64,000 nucleotides of DNA from Warburgia ugandensis (Eukaryota > Streptophyta > Magnoliopsida > Canellales > Canellaceae). Of this stretch, positions 48,010 through 59,100 are shown one piece after another. Numbering within the stretch: position 1 is the stretch's first letter; every line of letters starts with the position of its first letter. The notes below the pieces were generated by a model that worked only from the letters and a program-made list of their open reading frames with translations, was not told the origin of the DNA and searched no databases. Location: positions 9,499,001 to 9,563,000 of the forward strand of contig CP141126.1 in NCBI GenBank assembly GCA_035236585.1, written 5' to 3'. The translations under genes and the position numbers were made by a program.

Positions 48010-48025
48010 TGCAGTTCTTGACCAG

Positions 48026-48209
48026 TATAGAAGGGCAGTCTCGCTGCACAAAGCTCCTGCCCATGTGGGGTTCAGGGAAGGGGCAGACCTCAAGGGTCTA
48101 TAGTACGCATTTTATCTTGCATTTTTGCAAAGAGGCTGTTTCTACCCCTTGACCCAGTGACCCCAAGGTTACACTACGGCAACTTTACTGTTGGGCCAAG
48201 ACTCCTTTC
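48026..48209 (-). mobile_element. Au-type SINE, minus strand, with target duplication
   Basis: Inverted Au SINE words run from 'agggcagtctcgctgcaca' to 'gttgggccaagactcctt'. Flanks TTCTTGACCAG (48015-48025) and TTCTTGACCGG (48210-48220) are an 11-bp TSD with one mismatch. Confidence 0.88.
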
Positions 48210-48645
48210 TTCTTGACCGGAAGTCTTTGGTTATCTTAGAAAAGTACTATCAGTTGTTCATTTAACCTTCGTTTCCTTGTTGATACATGATTTGATGTTC
48301 CATTACCCTTAACAAGTTCATTTTGGTTGTAACCATCATCGATGTGAGTTTTCTCATAAAAGCATTGTAAATGGAAATGAATGCCTGTTGAGTAGGAGTT
48401 TTCAGAGAATATGTTTGACAGGGATGTACATTGAAGGTGTGTACTGAGAATATTCATGAAAAGCATGTATACATCAAGATGCATTGGGTGTGTGATTTAC
48501 GAGTTCGGAAAAAAAGAAAAAAAAGAAGTTTAAGCCTACCCTAGGAAGGAATTTGATTGCACCAATTACTGGAAGATAATGAAAGCACGATAGAGAGTAG
48601 AAAGCAATGGATAGAAGAGAAGGTTGCATCAAAAGAAATACTGCA

Positions 48646-48690
48646 TGAGAGAGAGACAGAGAGAGACAGAGAGAGAGAGAGACAGAGAGA
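48646..48690. repeat. GAGAGACA-type microsatellite
   Basis: A purine-rich (GA)n run with interspersed CA units. Confidence 0.85.
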
Positions 48691-48719
48691 TTCCATTCCA
48701 ACTTTTATTACGGGTTTTA

Positions 48720-49460
48720 TTGACTCTAGAGGAAGTGTCTTACAGCCTGAAATAGATTTCCACTTTTGGTCTTTGTGCAATTTAGATTCAAGTCTTAAAA
48801 TGCTTTCCAAGAATAATTTCTTTTTCCATGGAAAACAATTTTGGACAATTTGCTACTAACCACTACTTGGATACTATTCTAGTTGATCAAGATAACTAGT
48901 CTGGTATTAACTATAGGAGCCTAGGGCTATCTAGGGTCTCTTGAATGCAGTCAAGCTATAGTTTATTTTTGACAAGCCTCAAAACATCTTACTATTATTA
49001 AGGCCTGTGCTGACTCTGTAGAAAGTGTTTTACATCTTGAAATTGATTTCTAGACAAAAATCTTTTATGGTGTAAAATCTTTTGGTCATTGGCCTAATTC
49101 AGACTCAACGCCTAAAATACTTTCCACAGATAATTCCTTTTTCGTGGATATCAATTTCCATCAATTTTCTATTAATCACTGTTTGGATACTATTCTAGTT
49201 GACCAAGATAATTAGTCTGGTATTAACTATAGGAGTTTGGTGTTACGTTGGGTCTCTTAAAGGTTGTGTGACCTTGAGGTCACGGGTTCAAGACATAAAA
49301 ATTGCCTCTTGCAAAATGCAAGGTAAGGCTGGATACTATTCACCCTTGTGATCCTCCTCTTCCCTAGACCCTGCATATGCATATGCAGGAACTTTGTACA
49401 CCGGAACTGCCCTTTTTGGTCAAGATAAGTTAGTTTATTCTTTACATGCCTCAAAACATA
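48720..49460. repeat. Direct duplication of about 290 bp, second copy interrupted by a SINE
   Basis: Copy 1 (about 48720-48990) and copy 2 (about 49010-49460) share, in order, 'gactct(a/g)...aagtgt(c/t)ttaca', 'ttggatactattctagttga', 'agtctggtattaactatagg' and 'gcctcaaaacat'. Copy 2 carries the Au SINE at 49262-49419. Non-coding. Confidence 0.82.
49262..49419 (+). mobile_element. Au-type SINE inside a duplicated segment
   Basis: It reads 'gttgtgtgaccttgaggtca', 'cgggttcaagacat', 'gcctcttgcaaaatgcaagg' and 'acaccggaactgcccttttt'. The 5'-most bases of the SINE are missing. Copy 1 of the surrounding duplication lacks it. Confidence 0.85.
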
Positions 49461-50199
49461 TCAATTTATAGCGAAGGGACTTGTTGTTATTCTTCTGTGT
49501 TGGTAAAAGTCCTAACTAGCATTGCTTCTCGTTCTCGATATGCTTCCTTCTCGGACCAACAAATTAGAGTCACTGGAAGACCTTCTACCGCTCTGGCGCA
49601 AGAAGGGCGTCGGCTTGCTAGGTTATGGGTCCGAATCGCTCGTGGGTTTGGGTTATACATAAAGCCCATGCCTACCAAAAAGTAGAGCCTTGGATGAAAA
49701 CCCGAACAAAATTAACATGACTTGGGGAGATAATACCGTGACAAGCCTATTTCAGCATTTGGTTAGAAGTTTCTTTGAAGTTCTACACTGGGACAGGATA
49801 TTACATCTTGGACACACCCAAGCTAATTATGGGCGTAATCCCGTTGTCAAACTTGTTAATATGAATTAGTTAAAATACTTGCGGGACTAACCATTTGGTG
49901 ATGCAACTCGTTCATTTATCAGGGATTTATTTTATTTTAGCTATTTCTCAAATATTCTATCACTTACATAATCATAACTCTGAGTGATTAAGTTCTTATA
50001 TATTTGTTTGTGAATTTCTAAGCTACCCATGCCTAAGTAGAATACCTATCAATCAAGAAGTTTTTTGGGCCATGGTCTTATAAAAATTGGGGCCTATCAA
50101 CTGAGTGGGATGGTTTAGATCACCAAACAACTTCCACAAAGCACCATTTAGTGTGGGTCATTGTTTTGCTTCTGTAGTAGCACATACGATATCAAAATG

Positions 50200-50374
50200 G
50201 GTAGCCCGGTGCACTAATCTCTTGCCCATGCAGGGTTTTGAGAAGGGGAGGACAACAACGGGCCTATAGTAGGCAGCCTTACCTTGTATTTTGCAAGAGG
50301 CTATTTTTACATCTCGAACTAGTGACCTCTAGGTCACACGGTGACAACTCAACTGTTGCCCAAAGTCTCTCGTT
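50200..50374 (-). mobile_element. Au-type SINE, minus strand, 19-bp target duplication
   Basis: Inverted Au SINE from 'gtagcccggtgcactaatct' to 'actgttgcccaaagtctc'. Flanks CACATACGATATCAAAATG (50181-50199) and CACATACAATATCAAAATG (50375-50393) differ at one base. Confidence 0.9.
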
Positions 50375-50684
50375 CACATACAATATCAAAATGCGGCCAC
50401 ATAATGTGGACTAGGTGTGTCATGAGCAAAATTTAATCCATGTTTCGATATGAAAAGACTTTAAATGGTAGAATTTCTTTTGAAGTACCACTTAAAGGGG
50501 GTGGGGTAGGGATTATTTACTTCCACCTGGTTCTCACTTACATCAAGCCTAATTTTTTGCATATTTTCTCAAAATCCGCATTCGGCAATAGTATCCTTTT
50601 TTGATGCCGTGGCTTCTTCTATTGTCACTCTTAGTCTCATAGTCATGCCTCACAAACATGTTCTTGTGGTAGACATAGTGAATC

Positions 50685-50868
50685 ACCTAAAAAGGGGCAA
50701 TCTTGTGCATGAAACTCCCATGTGTAAAAGATTTGGTAAAGGAGCAGATCACAAAAGATTTATCGTATGCAATTTTACTTTGTATTTTTCAAGAGTCTTT
50801 TTCTCCGCCTCTAATCTGTGACCTCTAAAGTATACCGATACAACTCAAACATTGCACCAAAACTCGGT
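50685..50868 (-). mobile_element. Degenerate Au-type SINE, minus strand
   Basis: The order of words matches the other inverted copies ('ggggcaatcttgtgcatgaa', 'ggagcagatcacaa', 'ttttgcaatttt'-like, 'tctgtgacctctaaag', 'cattgcaccaaaactc') but with many substitutions, so it is an older copy. Confidence 0.7.
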
Positions 50869-50869
50869 C

Positions 50870-52600
50870 ATGTTAGGTTGTCCAATCCTGTGCCTAAGGA
50901 ATGACCATAATCCCTTGGCGACAAAGGGGTTCTTTCTTTCACGCGTTTCCCGTGAAATTTGACCTTTGTATTTGTTCACTCTCATCTTTACAGTTAGGTA
51001 CGCATCAGCGTCATCATCATTGCTTGGCAGGACAAATATCAAAGCTACAATATTATCCCAGGTAAATCCATGGATTTACTCCGATAGCTAAACGTGCCTG
51101 TGGGGTCTGGTTATTTGTGGTCCAGCCATTCATGCATCAAACAGTTATAACCCCTTTGATTGCTCCAGACATTCATATATTTTTTGTTTTGAACCTTTTT
51201 GAGCTGTCAATGTTACACCCCACAATAATATCAGTTGGAACCATCTGTTAGGAAAGACTTTTGGGGCATTACCTATTCCAGAAGCGGCTACAATGAACGA
51301 TTTGAAAACCAATAATTGCACCTCTAAACTTTTTAATCTTATGGATAACTACAAACCCACAAGCCACTTGAACCCACAACCGAGCAGAGGAAAGCACCTT
51401 CTTGTGTGGTCGATCTGCTTTACCCAAACTCCAGAATGCATCTTTCCATCTGCTTTACCCAAACTCCAGATTAATCTCTGGTTAGACTTTAAAACAGAGT
51501 TTTTGACCAGCAAGAAGGCTGTGCAAGTCACTTACTACCCTTCTTAATGGGACCAATGAGTTGCATTAACCCTTGGGCTATCTGGTTCCAAGGTTGGCCT
51601 AGATTCTGTGCTTGACGTGAACCAGGAAAATGTAGCACTACCCACTAAGGTCTTGCTTCGTTAGCAGGAAAAGCATGGAAACTGATTGAAATGGAAGTAA
51701 TTTTCTAGCTTTCTAAGATCTTCGCTGTTTGATTTGACTTAGTAATCTCGTTCTAACTACAACCAATGGCTTCATTTTCGCCAAGTCCCTTCTTCCTTCA
51801 AATCATGGAATCTCACTTTCATGAAAATTAAGAAAAGTTTTGGAAATGGCTTTATGAGAAATGCATTTTGAGCACAAAGCGTTTCCTTGCTAACTAAACC
51901 GCTCATAGGCAAAAAGCAACTCTGATATGAATGGTAGAGCTTGATCAGTCTGCTACACCAAAGCCTTCTAGTACAGAGCACGAGTAGTCTTTTGCCCTGT
52001 CCCGTGGGTGATTAGGGTTCAAGGTTGTGCATAAATGAGTGATTTTACCATTAATAAAGATAAATGGCTTCATCTGCCTGGGGGCAGTGTCAACTCTATC
52101 AGCTCGTGAGCGTCTCCTTCCACCCGGGACTCTCACAATAATCCTCAATAGATTCCAATCAAGGCTAGCCTCGTCCAACAACATCAACAAACCCACTCCC
52201 TCTCTGATCACGCTTTCTTCTACATAGCTTTTGAGCCTATAGACGGGTGTGGAAATTTACATGCCAAGCTTATTTTACTCCAAAGACAGATGAGTGGTTG
52301 AGATCGTCCAATAGATGTATTTGCCATGGCCCCGCAGGGCCACAAGTACTTTAGCAAGTGAAAATGCTTGCACTAAGCTGCCCGCGCAGACAGTAGAAAT
52401 ATGGGCTTTCCCATAATTACAAACTGCACGTAGACAATAGCATACTCAAAGGAAGATACTAATAAATTCAAACCATCAGCTTACTTTTGTTTGTCTTGTT
52501 GGATGACTAATTTGCGCACTCCATCTTCATAATACCGATGCGATGGGACAGGGATGAGATGGCGAATCTCTTCCTTTCCTGAACTTCCATCAATTGTTAT
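50870..52600. other. Intergenic stretch, no gene recognised
   Basis: Only short frames without family resemblance. No transposon ends found. Confidence 0.5.
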
Positions 52601-53196
52601 CTGGACGGTTGAGATCACAATCTAGTCATGAATGCTCCAACCAGAACACCCGCTCTTCCATCCATCCCAGCTTGCGATGCCAGGACTCTCTTTCTCTCTC
52701 TCTTCTTCTGTGCTTCCGAAAACGACCACAAACCCACGTCGAAGAAAACAAAACCACTTCCTCCCATTTCCTCTTGTTCCTTTGACGCCAAAACCGTCGA
52801 TTTTCCATGGAAACGAAAATCCAGGCAGTCATTCAACTCTCGCCATTTCCGTCTCCGCTTTTTCTTCCTATTCGAGATCTGCAAATGCTGTTCCAGTGAC
52901 CTTTTACTTGTTTCCCATTCAAACGAGACTCTGATTGCGCTGAAGACTAAATTTCCCAATCAAAGCGCCTTTTTTGGCTCTCGATCTCCCATTCCGTACT
53001 GATTACTGGTTAGAATGACGTGGGAGAGAGGTTGCGGCGATTCGTCGGAGAATTAGGGTCACAATGAGAGGGTGTTTGGAGTGCGAGATGGGATCTTGAG
53101 ATTAGTTGTAGAATTAGGTTTGATTTATTTCTTCTATTTTATTTTTGAGGAGGAAGGGATGCGAATTTGGAGGAGTTTTTGGATCGCCGATCACTT
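52601..53196 (+). promoter_or_regulatory. Probable promoter and 5' UTR of the FAM135-like gene
   Basis: Base composition changes to C/T-rich with few stops in several frames, typical of plant 5' leaders. One frame (52632-52934) gives a Ser/Pro/Arg-rich peptide starting MPGLSFSLSSS after an inner ATG, which resembles a plastid transit peptide, but nothing follows it. It could be an upstream ORF or a chance frame. No TATA box can be named with confidence. Confidence 0.4.
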
Positions 53197-56100
53197 ATGT
53201 TTCGGCGATTAAGATGCTTCATTGGTGTGAATCCGAATAGTTTCTCTAGGAAGAGATTGCTTCATGCAAACACAAGGAGATTGCGAGGCCAACCGGCTAT
53301 GTTAGAGACTGTACAAGAAATCGCTGTTTACATCCATAGGTTCCACAATCTCGACCTCTTTCAGCAAGGGTAAGAGTTTATTTTCAAACTCAAATGTCGC
53401 TCAGAATCAGTGGAATGCTATTCTTTGCCTGCGTAGGTAAATCTGTTTGTTCTGGTGATCTTCTCTGTTTTTCGGTAATTTTGAGGTTGTTTGGTTCCTG
53501 ATTTTGCAGATGGTATCAGATAAAAATCAGTATGAGATGGGAAGACAGTAACTTCAGTACTCCTGGGACTCCTTCGCGAGTTGTTCAATATGAAGGTAAT
53601 GTGATCGCAATTCCGAGAGTACGTGTATGCATTAGCAAAGGTGTTAAACAGGTATTGTAGGTTATTTCACTTGGTTAAAAGGCCAGTTGGAAGAGGCTAT
53701 CTTTACCAAAAAGGTATTAGACGTTTATACCATATTAGGTAATGTTGAAGGATCCGCCCTCTCCAACATTTATTATTTATTGCATACGTTGGATCTTAGC
53801 CTTCATTAGTTAACGAGAGCTCTATATTTGAATTTTGAAAGAGGAGTCCCCTAATACTTGATTGCAGTTTCAGATTTGTCTGCAGGCCACTACAACACTT
53901 GATTTACCATGTGAAGTTGAGTGTTCCTCTACAATGCTAAAAACCTTTGACTTGATCGTACCTATTCTCCCCTTGGGCCATTGTGAGGGAAAATGGTAAC
54001 TTATACATTAAACCGAACATTTTTAGGGCTTTGTGCTTGATTTGATTTTCATAGAATCCAGGTTACCCCCTTGAAAATCAAAATTTATTATTCCTCTAAA
54101 AGCCTATAACAGAGACAATCTGGTGCCTACCGTGTAATTTCCATCACTTAGGTATGAGCATCATGCTATTTGTTGGAAAAGACTAGCAGTCCTCTAACCT
54201 CAGTTGCTCAAGAATAAGCGAAGACTGAATTTTCTTGGATACAAATTATCATCTTGTCTGTAGCTGCCTTATTTCTCATGTTCAAATGTGGTAGGATTGC
54301 TAAAATCACAAGGAGCATAGAGAGAAATCTAGATTAACATATCAACAATAAGTTTGACTATCCTAACTGTTGCTGTCAGAATTCCACCCAGCAGATGGAC
54401 CCTCAGTTCCACATTGCATGTCGCTGAGAGGTGATCCACATGGTTTTGTTCATACTGAATAAATGTCTCATCTACAAGATTGATGCTTACAGAAATCAAT
54501 CAGTTTCACTTGCTAGATCCATGTAAGGTCTCTTGTTGATTGAGTGCCCAGGATTATTTGGTCATTGGAGGACTAGACTCATGGTTGCATTAGATTGATG
54601 GGCCTAAACTTGGTTCTCTGGCAAAACATACCAGAAATATTTATTTGCCAACATTAAGTGATAATATTCTTGTTCATCTGTTAAACATGGAGTAGTCCAA
54701 GTGCATTTGTTTTACCTGTAATTATCAGATTCATTTTTGCTCTCTATTACCTGTATGCATCTGGATATGGACTGGCCCTATTTCTTGTAAAAACACTGGA
54801 AGCATTAAACATATCTACCGATTGGCAGTTTTGCTTCTGATTATGCCATTTACCTTTGATTTAGCAATTATGTTATTCTCTAGATGTAGAGAAGTTATGT
54901 GAGGAATGCAATCTTGCATTTTATTTAGTTGTCAATTGGCTGATAATGCTGTTGAGATTTGTTTTAATCAAATCAGCATTGAGCTTAGCAGTAACATGTA
55001 GCTGGTTGATGCAGTTCCGGATTTAGGTTCTGATGATAACTTCGGGGTTTGGAGGATAGATGACGTTGACCACAGTTTTTGTACTCAGCCTTTTCGGATC
55101 AAATATGCCAGACAGGATGTTCTTTTATCTGTGATGATATCTTTTAATCTAGCTCTTGGAAAGCATGAGGTAGATAATTCTTCTCCCTCCGTTGGCCCCT
55201 CTTTTATGGTAGCCTCTTCTTTGAAATTCTTAGATCGAGTTAAATTCACAAAAGCTCAACTATCCATTAACTTGCCTACTCAGGCATCTCTACAGAAGTT
55301 GGAGGTTATGCTCTTATATATACTTTTATTCTAGGTACTAATTGACATCTCACTATCCAGAGTCCATCCACATCTGCTGTAATATTGAAGTTTGAGCTTC
55401 TTTATGCACCAATTTTAGAGAATGGGTGAGTGGACAATCTTATATGTATTCTGCTTCTTTTAATTAGGGGCCACATCTTTTCTTTCATTTTTCTATTTAT
55501 AGTTACATGAAACCATAAGAAAGACGACTTCGTGAACATATCTTCATTTCTGAACCCTAATCAGTAAATGTTATTTCTTTATATATAGGGCTGAGCTGCA
55601 TGCTTCTCTTGAAGCATTGCCTTCTGCAGTCCATGAATTTCGAGTTCCTCCTAAAGCTCTTCTTGGCTTGCACTCGTATTGCCCTGTCTATTTTGATGCT
55701 TTCCATGCAGTGCTCGTTGATCTAAGTGTACACATTGTTCTTCTGAAAGCTGGTACATATATACCATCACAGAATGTATCCAGGTTGGTGTCAGTTCCAG
55801 TTTCTAAGATGGTTGGATTAGTTGCAGATACACCTCATCTACTCCATAACGTGATCACTTGGAATATTTCAGTTATCTGTTTGAGTAACTTGACCACTTG
55901 GAATATTTCAGTTATCTGTTTGAGTAACTTGACCACTTGGAATATTTCAGTGATTCTTTCACACCAAAACATGTTGAGGGAGAACATCATGACGGGTACA
56001 ATCGGGTAGGTTTACATCTGTCCCGTGTGAATCATTTTTGCAATCTAATCTGGTAGTCGTTGTTAACGTGTCTCTATGTTTTACTGATAATTTTGTGTGT

Positions 56101-59100
56101 GGTTATTTATTATTGCTTGTTTGGATATACAACATTGGATAATAGTTAGTTTCAGGTGGTGCTGAATTAAATTAAATTTGAATAAATATTTTGACAAAGA
56201 ATGGAAGTTCAATTTAGTTCGTCTTGTGAAACAGTGGATCTCTTGTTTGTATATTGATTCTGGGCTTTGTACTATGTGAAAACCATTTGACTGCTTCTCA
56301 ATTTCAAAAAGGAAAAGGGAGAAAGAAAAATATTTCTTCTGGTGTGCCCTTGTGTTACATTTTTCTCAATAGATATGGTGGGACTGGAAGAGATCCTGTC
56401 TTACTAAGGCATAGTTTAGTTTCAGGAGGATAAGTTATAACAGTTGGTCATAATAGTCTCCTGTCATCAAGTGCATCATAACGCCAAGCTGCACAATGAA
56501 AAATTTGGAGAAGAATCTGTGGGGTCTGTCAGAAATGAAACTTTCCTCACAAGTACAATTTTTCCTTTTTACTGGTGGAAATATTTATTGATGGGAAAAT
56601 ACTTAGAGTGAGATGGTGTGGCTAAGAGTGTCATCGCCACAAGAAGCCAACCACAGACAAAAAGAAGATTCTAATTCTGTCCAATCTAAGGTTGAACAAG
56701 AAGAGAAAGAGGGGTAGAACTATCAAGTAGAATTCAGTCTTTGAATGTAATTGCCACTACTTGAACTAGGGTAGCACATCAGTCATCAACATCATCATGC
56801 ATGGGTGCTTCATGAATAAGTTGAGCTCTGAATGAATGGTATGTCATCACAAGCTGTTGAGAGTTGCTTGGTTTGACATCTGCAATAACATTGAAGATTT
56901 GAAAGAAGATGCTCGTTTCCAGGAAAAACACTTTCTCTGGCATTATATGTTGTTGGTTTTTTCATGCGTGACAACTCCTAATGCTACCTACTGCATATAA
57001 GCCTAGTCTGTAAACTCTTGGAACTTCTTTTATTTTCCATGAAAGTTATTTATATGCCTGCAAAGGATGCAGTTAACATTCTTAGTAAGAATGTAATTAA
57101 CAAAGAGACATCTGAGCTTCGAGAGCATGGATAGTAAGACAGGTCATTTGTTAGATTAGGTTCAGTTTTTCATGTGAAGAAACCAATATGGTGCACTTAA
57201 AATTATTCTTGAATTCTCCTGTTAGACAAGATTAACATTTCCATCTCAGTTAAGTAACTTATGAAAATACAGCATCAATCAATATAATGCATAGTGCATA
57301 ACTCTCAAGTTGTTTCCACTTTTTTCCCTTCTCTTTATCCTGATTTCATGTTTCTTGTTATGAATTCTAAATAACCTGTCAAGCTTTGATTTTGAATGCT
57401 CAGGTCCTGGGTGAGGGGCCTTATATGGTTTCAAAAATTGTCAGATTTATTAAGACATTAGCTGATTCACGTGGCATACTTCTTAAAGAGCTTCAGAAGC
57501 TTAGCAAAGCGATAGATCAAAGTATTGATGACTTGATTGATGCTGACTCCATTGTGGCTGGAAATAAGTTGGTTGATTCTTATTTAAAGCTGCTCAGTAG
57601 TCTGGATGCTGAAACTTTGGATTCAAGCACGGGAGTGAGACAACTTGAAATTGAGTCAAGAAATGGTTCTGAGGTGCTTTACTGCATTGTCTGAGTAATT
57701 ATGATTATAGTATTTCTATTGTTGTAGATTCTACTTGTTCTGAGTGCCTTCTTATCCTTCGGCAGAAACCAAATGGTGTCATCAATTTTGAAAGGGATGA
57801 GAAGCTCCATTCTCTATCTAAAGATGATCTATTGGAAGCATTCCATTCATTGGGCAACCAACTCTCCTTTATGTGGAATACATTCTTGAAGTTCCACAGG
57901 TTGGTTCTATTTCTGTCTCAATTACTTATGCTTCACCAACTTCAACATTTGCCACCTAAAATAAAGTTAGGGCACTGAAATGTAGCGTCACTTTTGCAGA
58001 AATTCTGAATCTCTCTTTCCTACATATTTACTTCCAAGCGGGCTTCTCTTTGGCGATTATGATTGCTTATTCTTTGTTGAATAGTAACAAAAGAATCATT
58101 AAAAGAATCAAGACCTGACAAGCTGAATGAACAACATGGTCATGATATACCTAGCAAGTATTTCAAGAGTAGCAACACAATAAAGTACACTAAGCTTATT
58201 ATAAAGTAAATGATTTGGCAGTACTAATTATCTTGACCTACGCCTTAGCTGATACATCTAGTGCATTATTTACTTCTCATTATGCAAAATGTAGCATGAC
58301 ATCCTTGTATTGGGGCTTCTTCTATTGGACAAAATATTCAAGGATAACTGTAGCCTCTGAAAATCCATCTTATCATGTTATGCACCTTCCTGGACAAAGG
58401 AAATCCAATGTTGAGATGGTCTTAGTTTATAAAGTATGACTTCTGCTTGGTACCTTCTGGTCATTTATAATACAATTAACATTCACAGGAAATTTGTTAT
58501 GAGGACAAGTCAGTTTGTGCTGACAAATCAGAGGGACACTGTCACTTGACCATGATTTCAATCTTTTCAGATTGAATTTTTCTGAGAAAGGGAATCCAAT
58601 TTGTCAGCTGTACAAAGACAAAGAGAAAGGTCATCCTTCTTGTGACTCATTTCTTGTGTCCTTTCCCTCTCTTTTCTCCTTGTTTTCTTTGGTGCTGAAA
58701 GTGGAACTTCCAACTGATTAGAAAGAGGGTTCCTTCGGTTTATATTATTTTTTCCTCTGTCTGATAGATCAGAGAGAACTAGGTTTACTTGGCCAGTTTG
58801 CATCTGACTTGTTAATGTAAATATTTTTGAAACATGCATGAACATCAAGTTTCTAATAGGGTCTTTTGTTCAAGTCAGATAAGACCCAGTGCTTATATAA
58901 GGGAGATTCTTTTGCTATTCCATGGATAAATCCATGTGGCTATTCCTAAGCTGTTTTATTTCAACTCAATTTCCCCTTGCAGCTAGGAGATTGAGGAGGG
59001 CAGTTCAGACTTGTCTGTCATGGGTGTCTCTGATTTAGTGTCGTTTGATGGATGCGATTCTAATGAGTATGTCAAAAAACTGGTTTGGTTGACAAATAGA

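Noticed and set aside
52615..53002. Overlapping long frames on both strands just before the FAM135-like gene
   Set aside because: Four frames are open at once in C/T-rich DNA, which is expected for a 5' leader with few stops. No family resemblance beyond a weak transit-peptide look.
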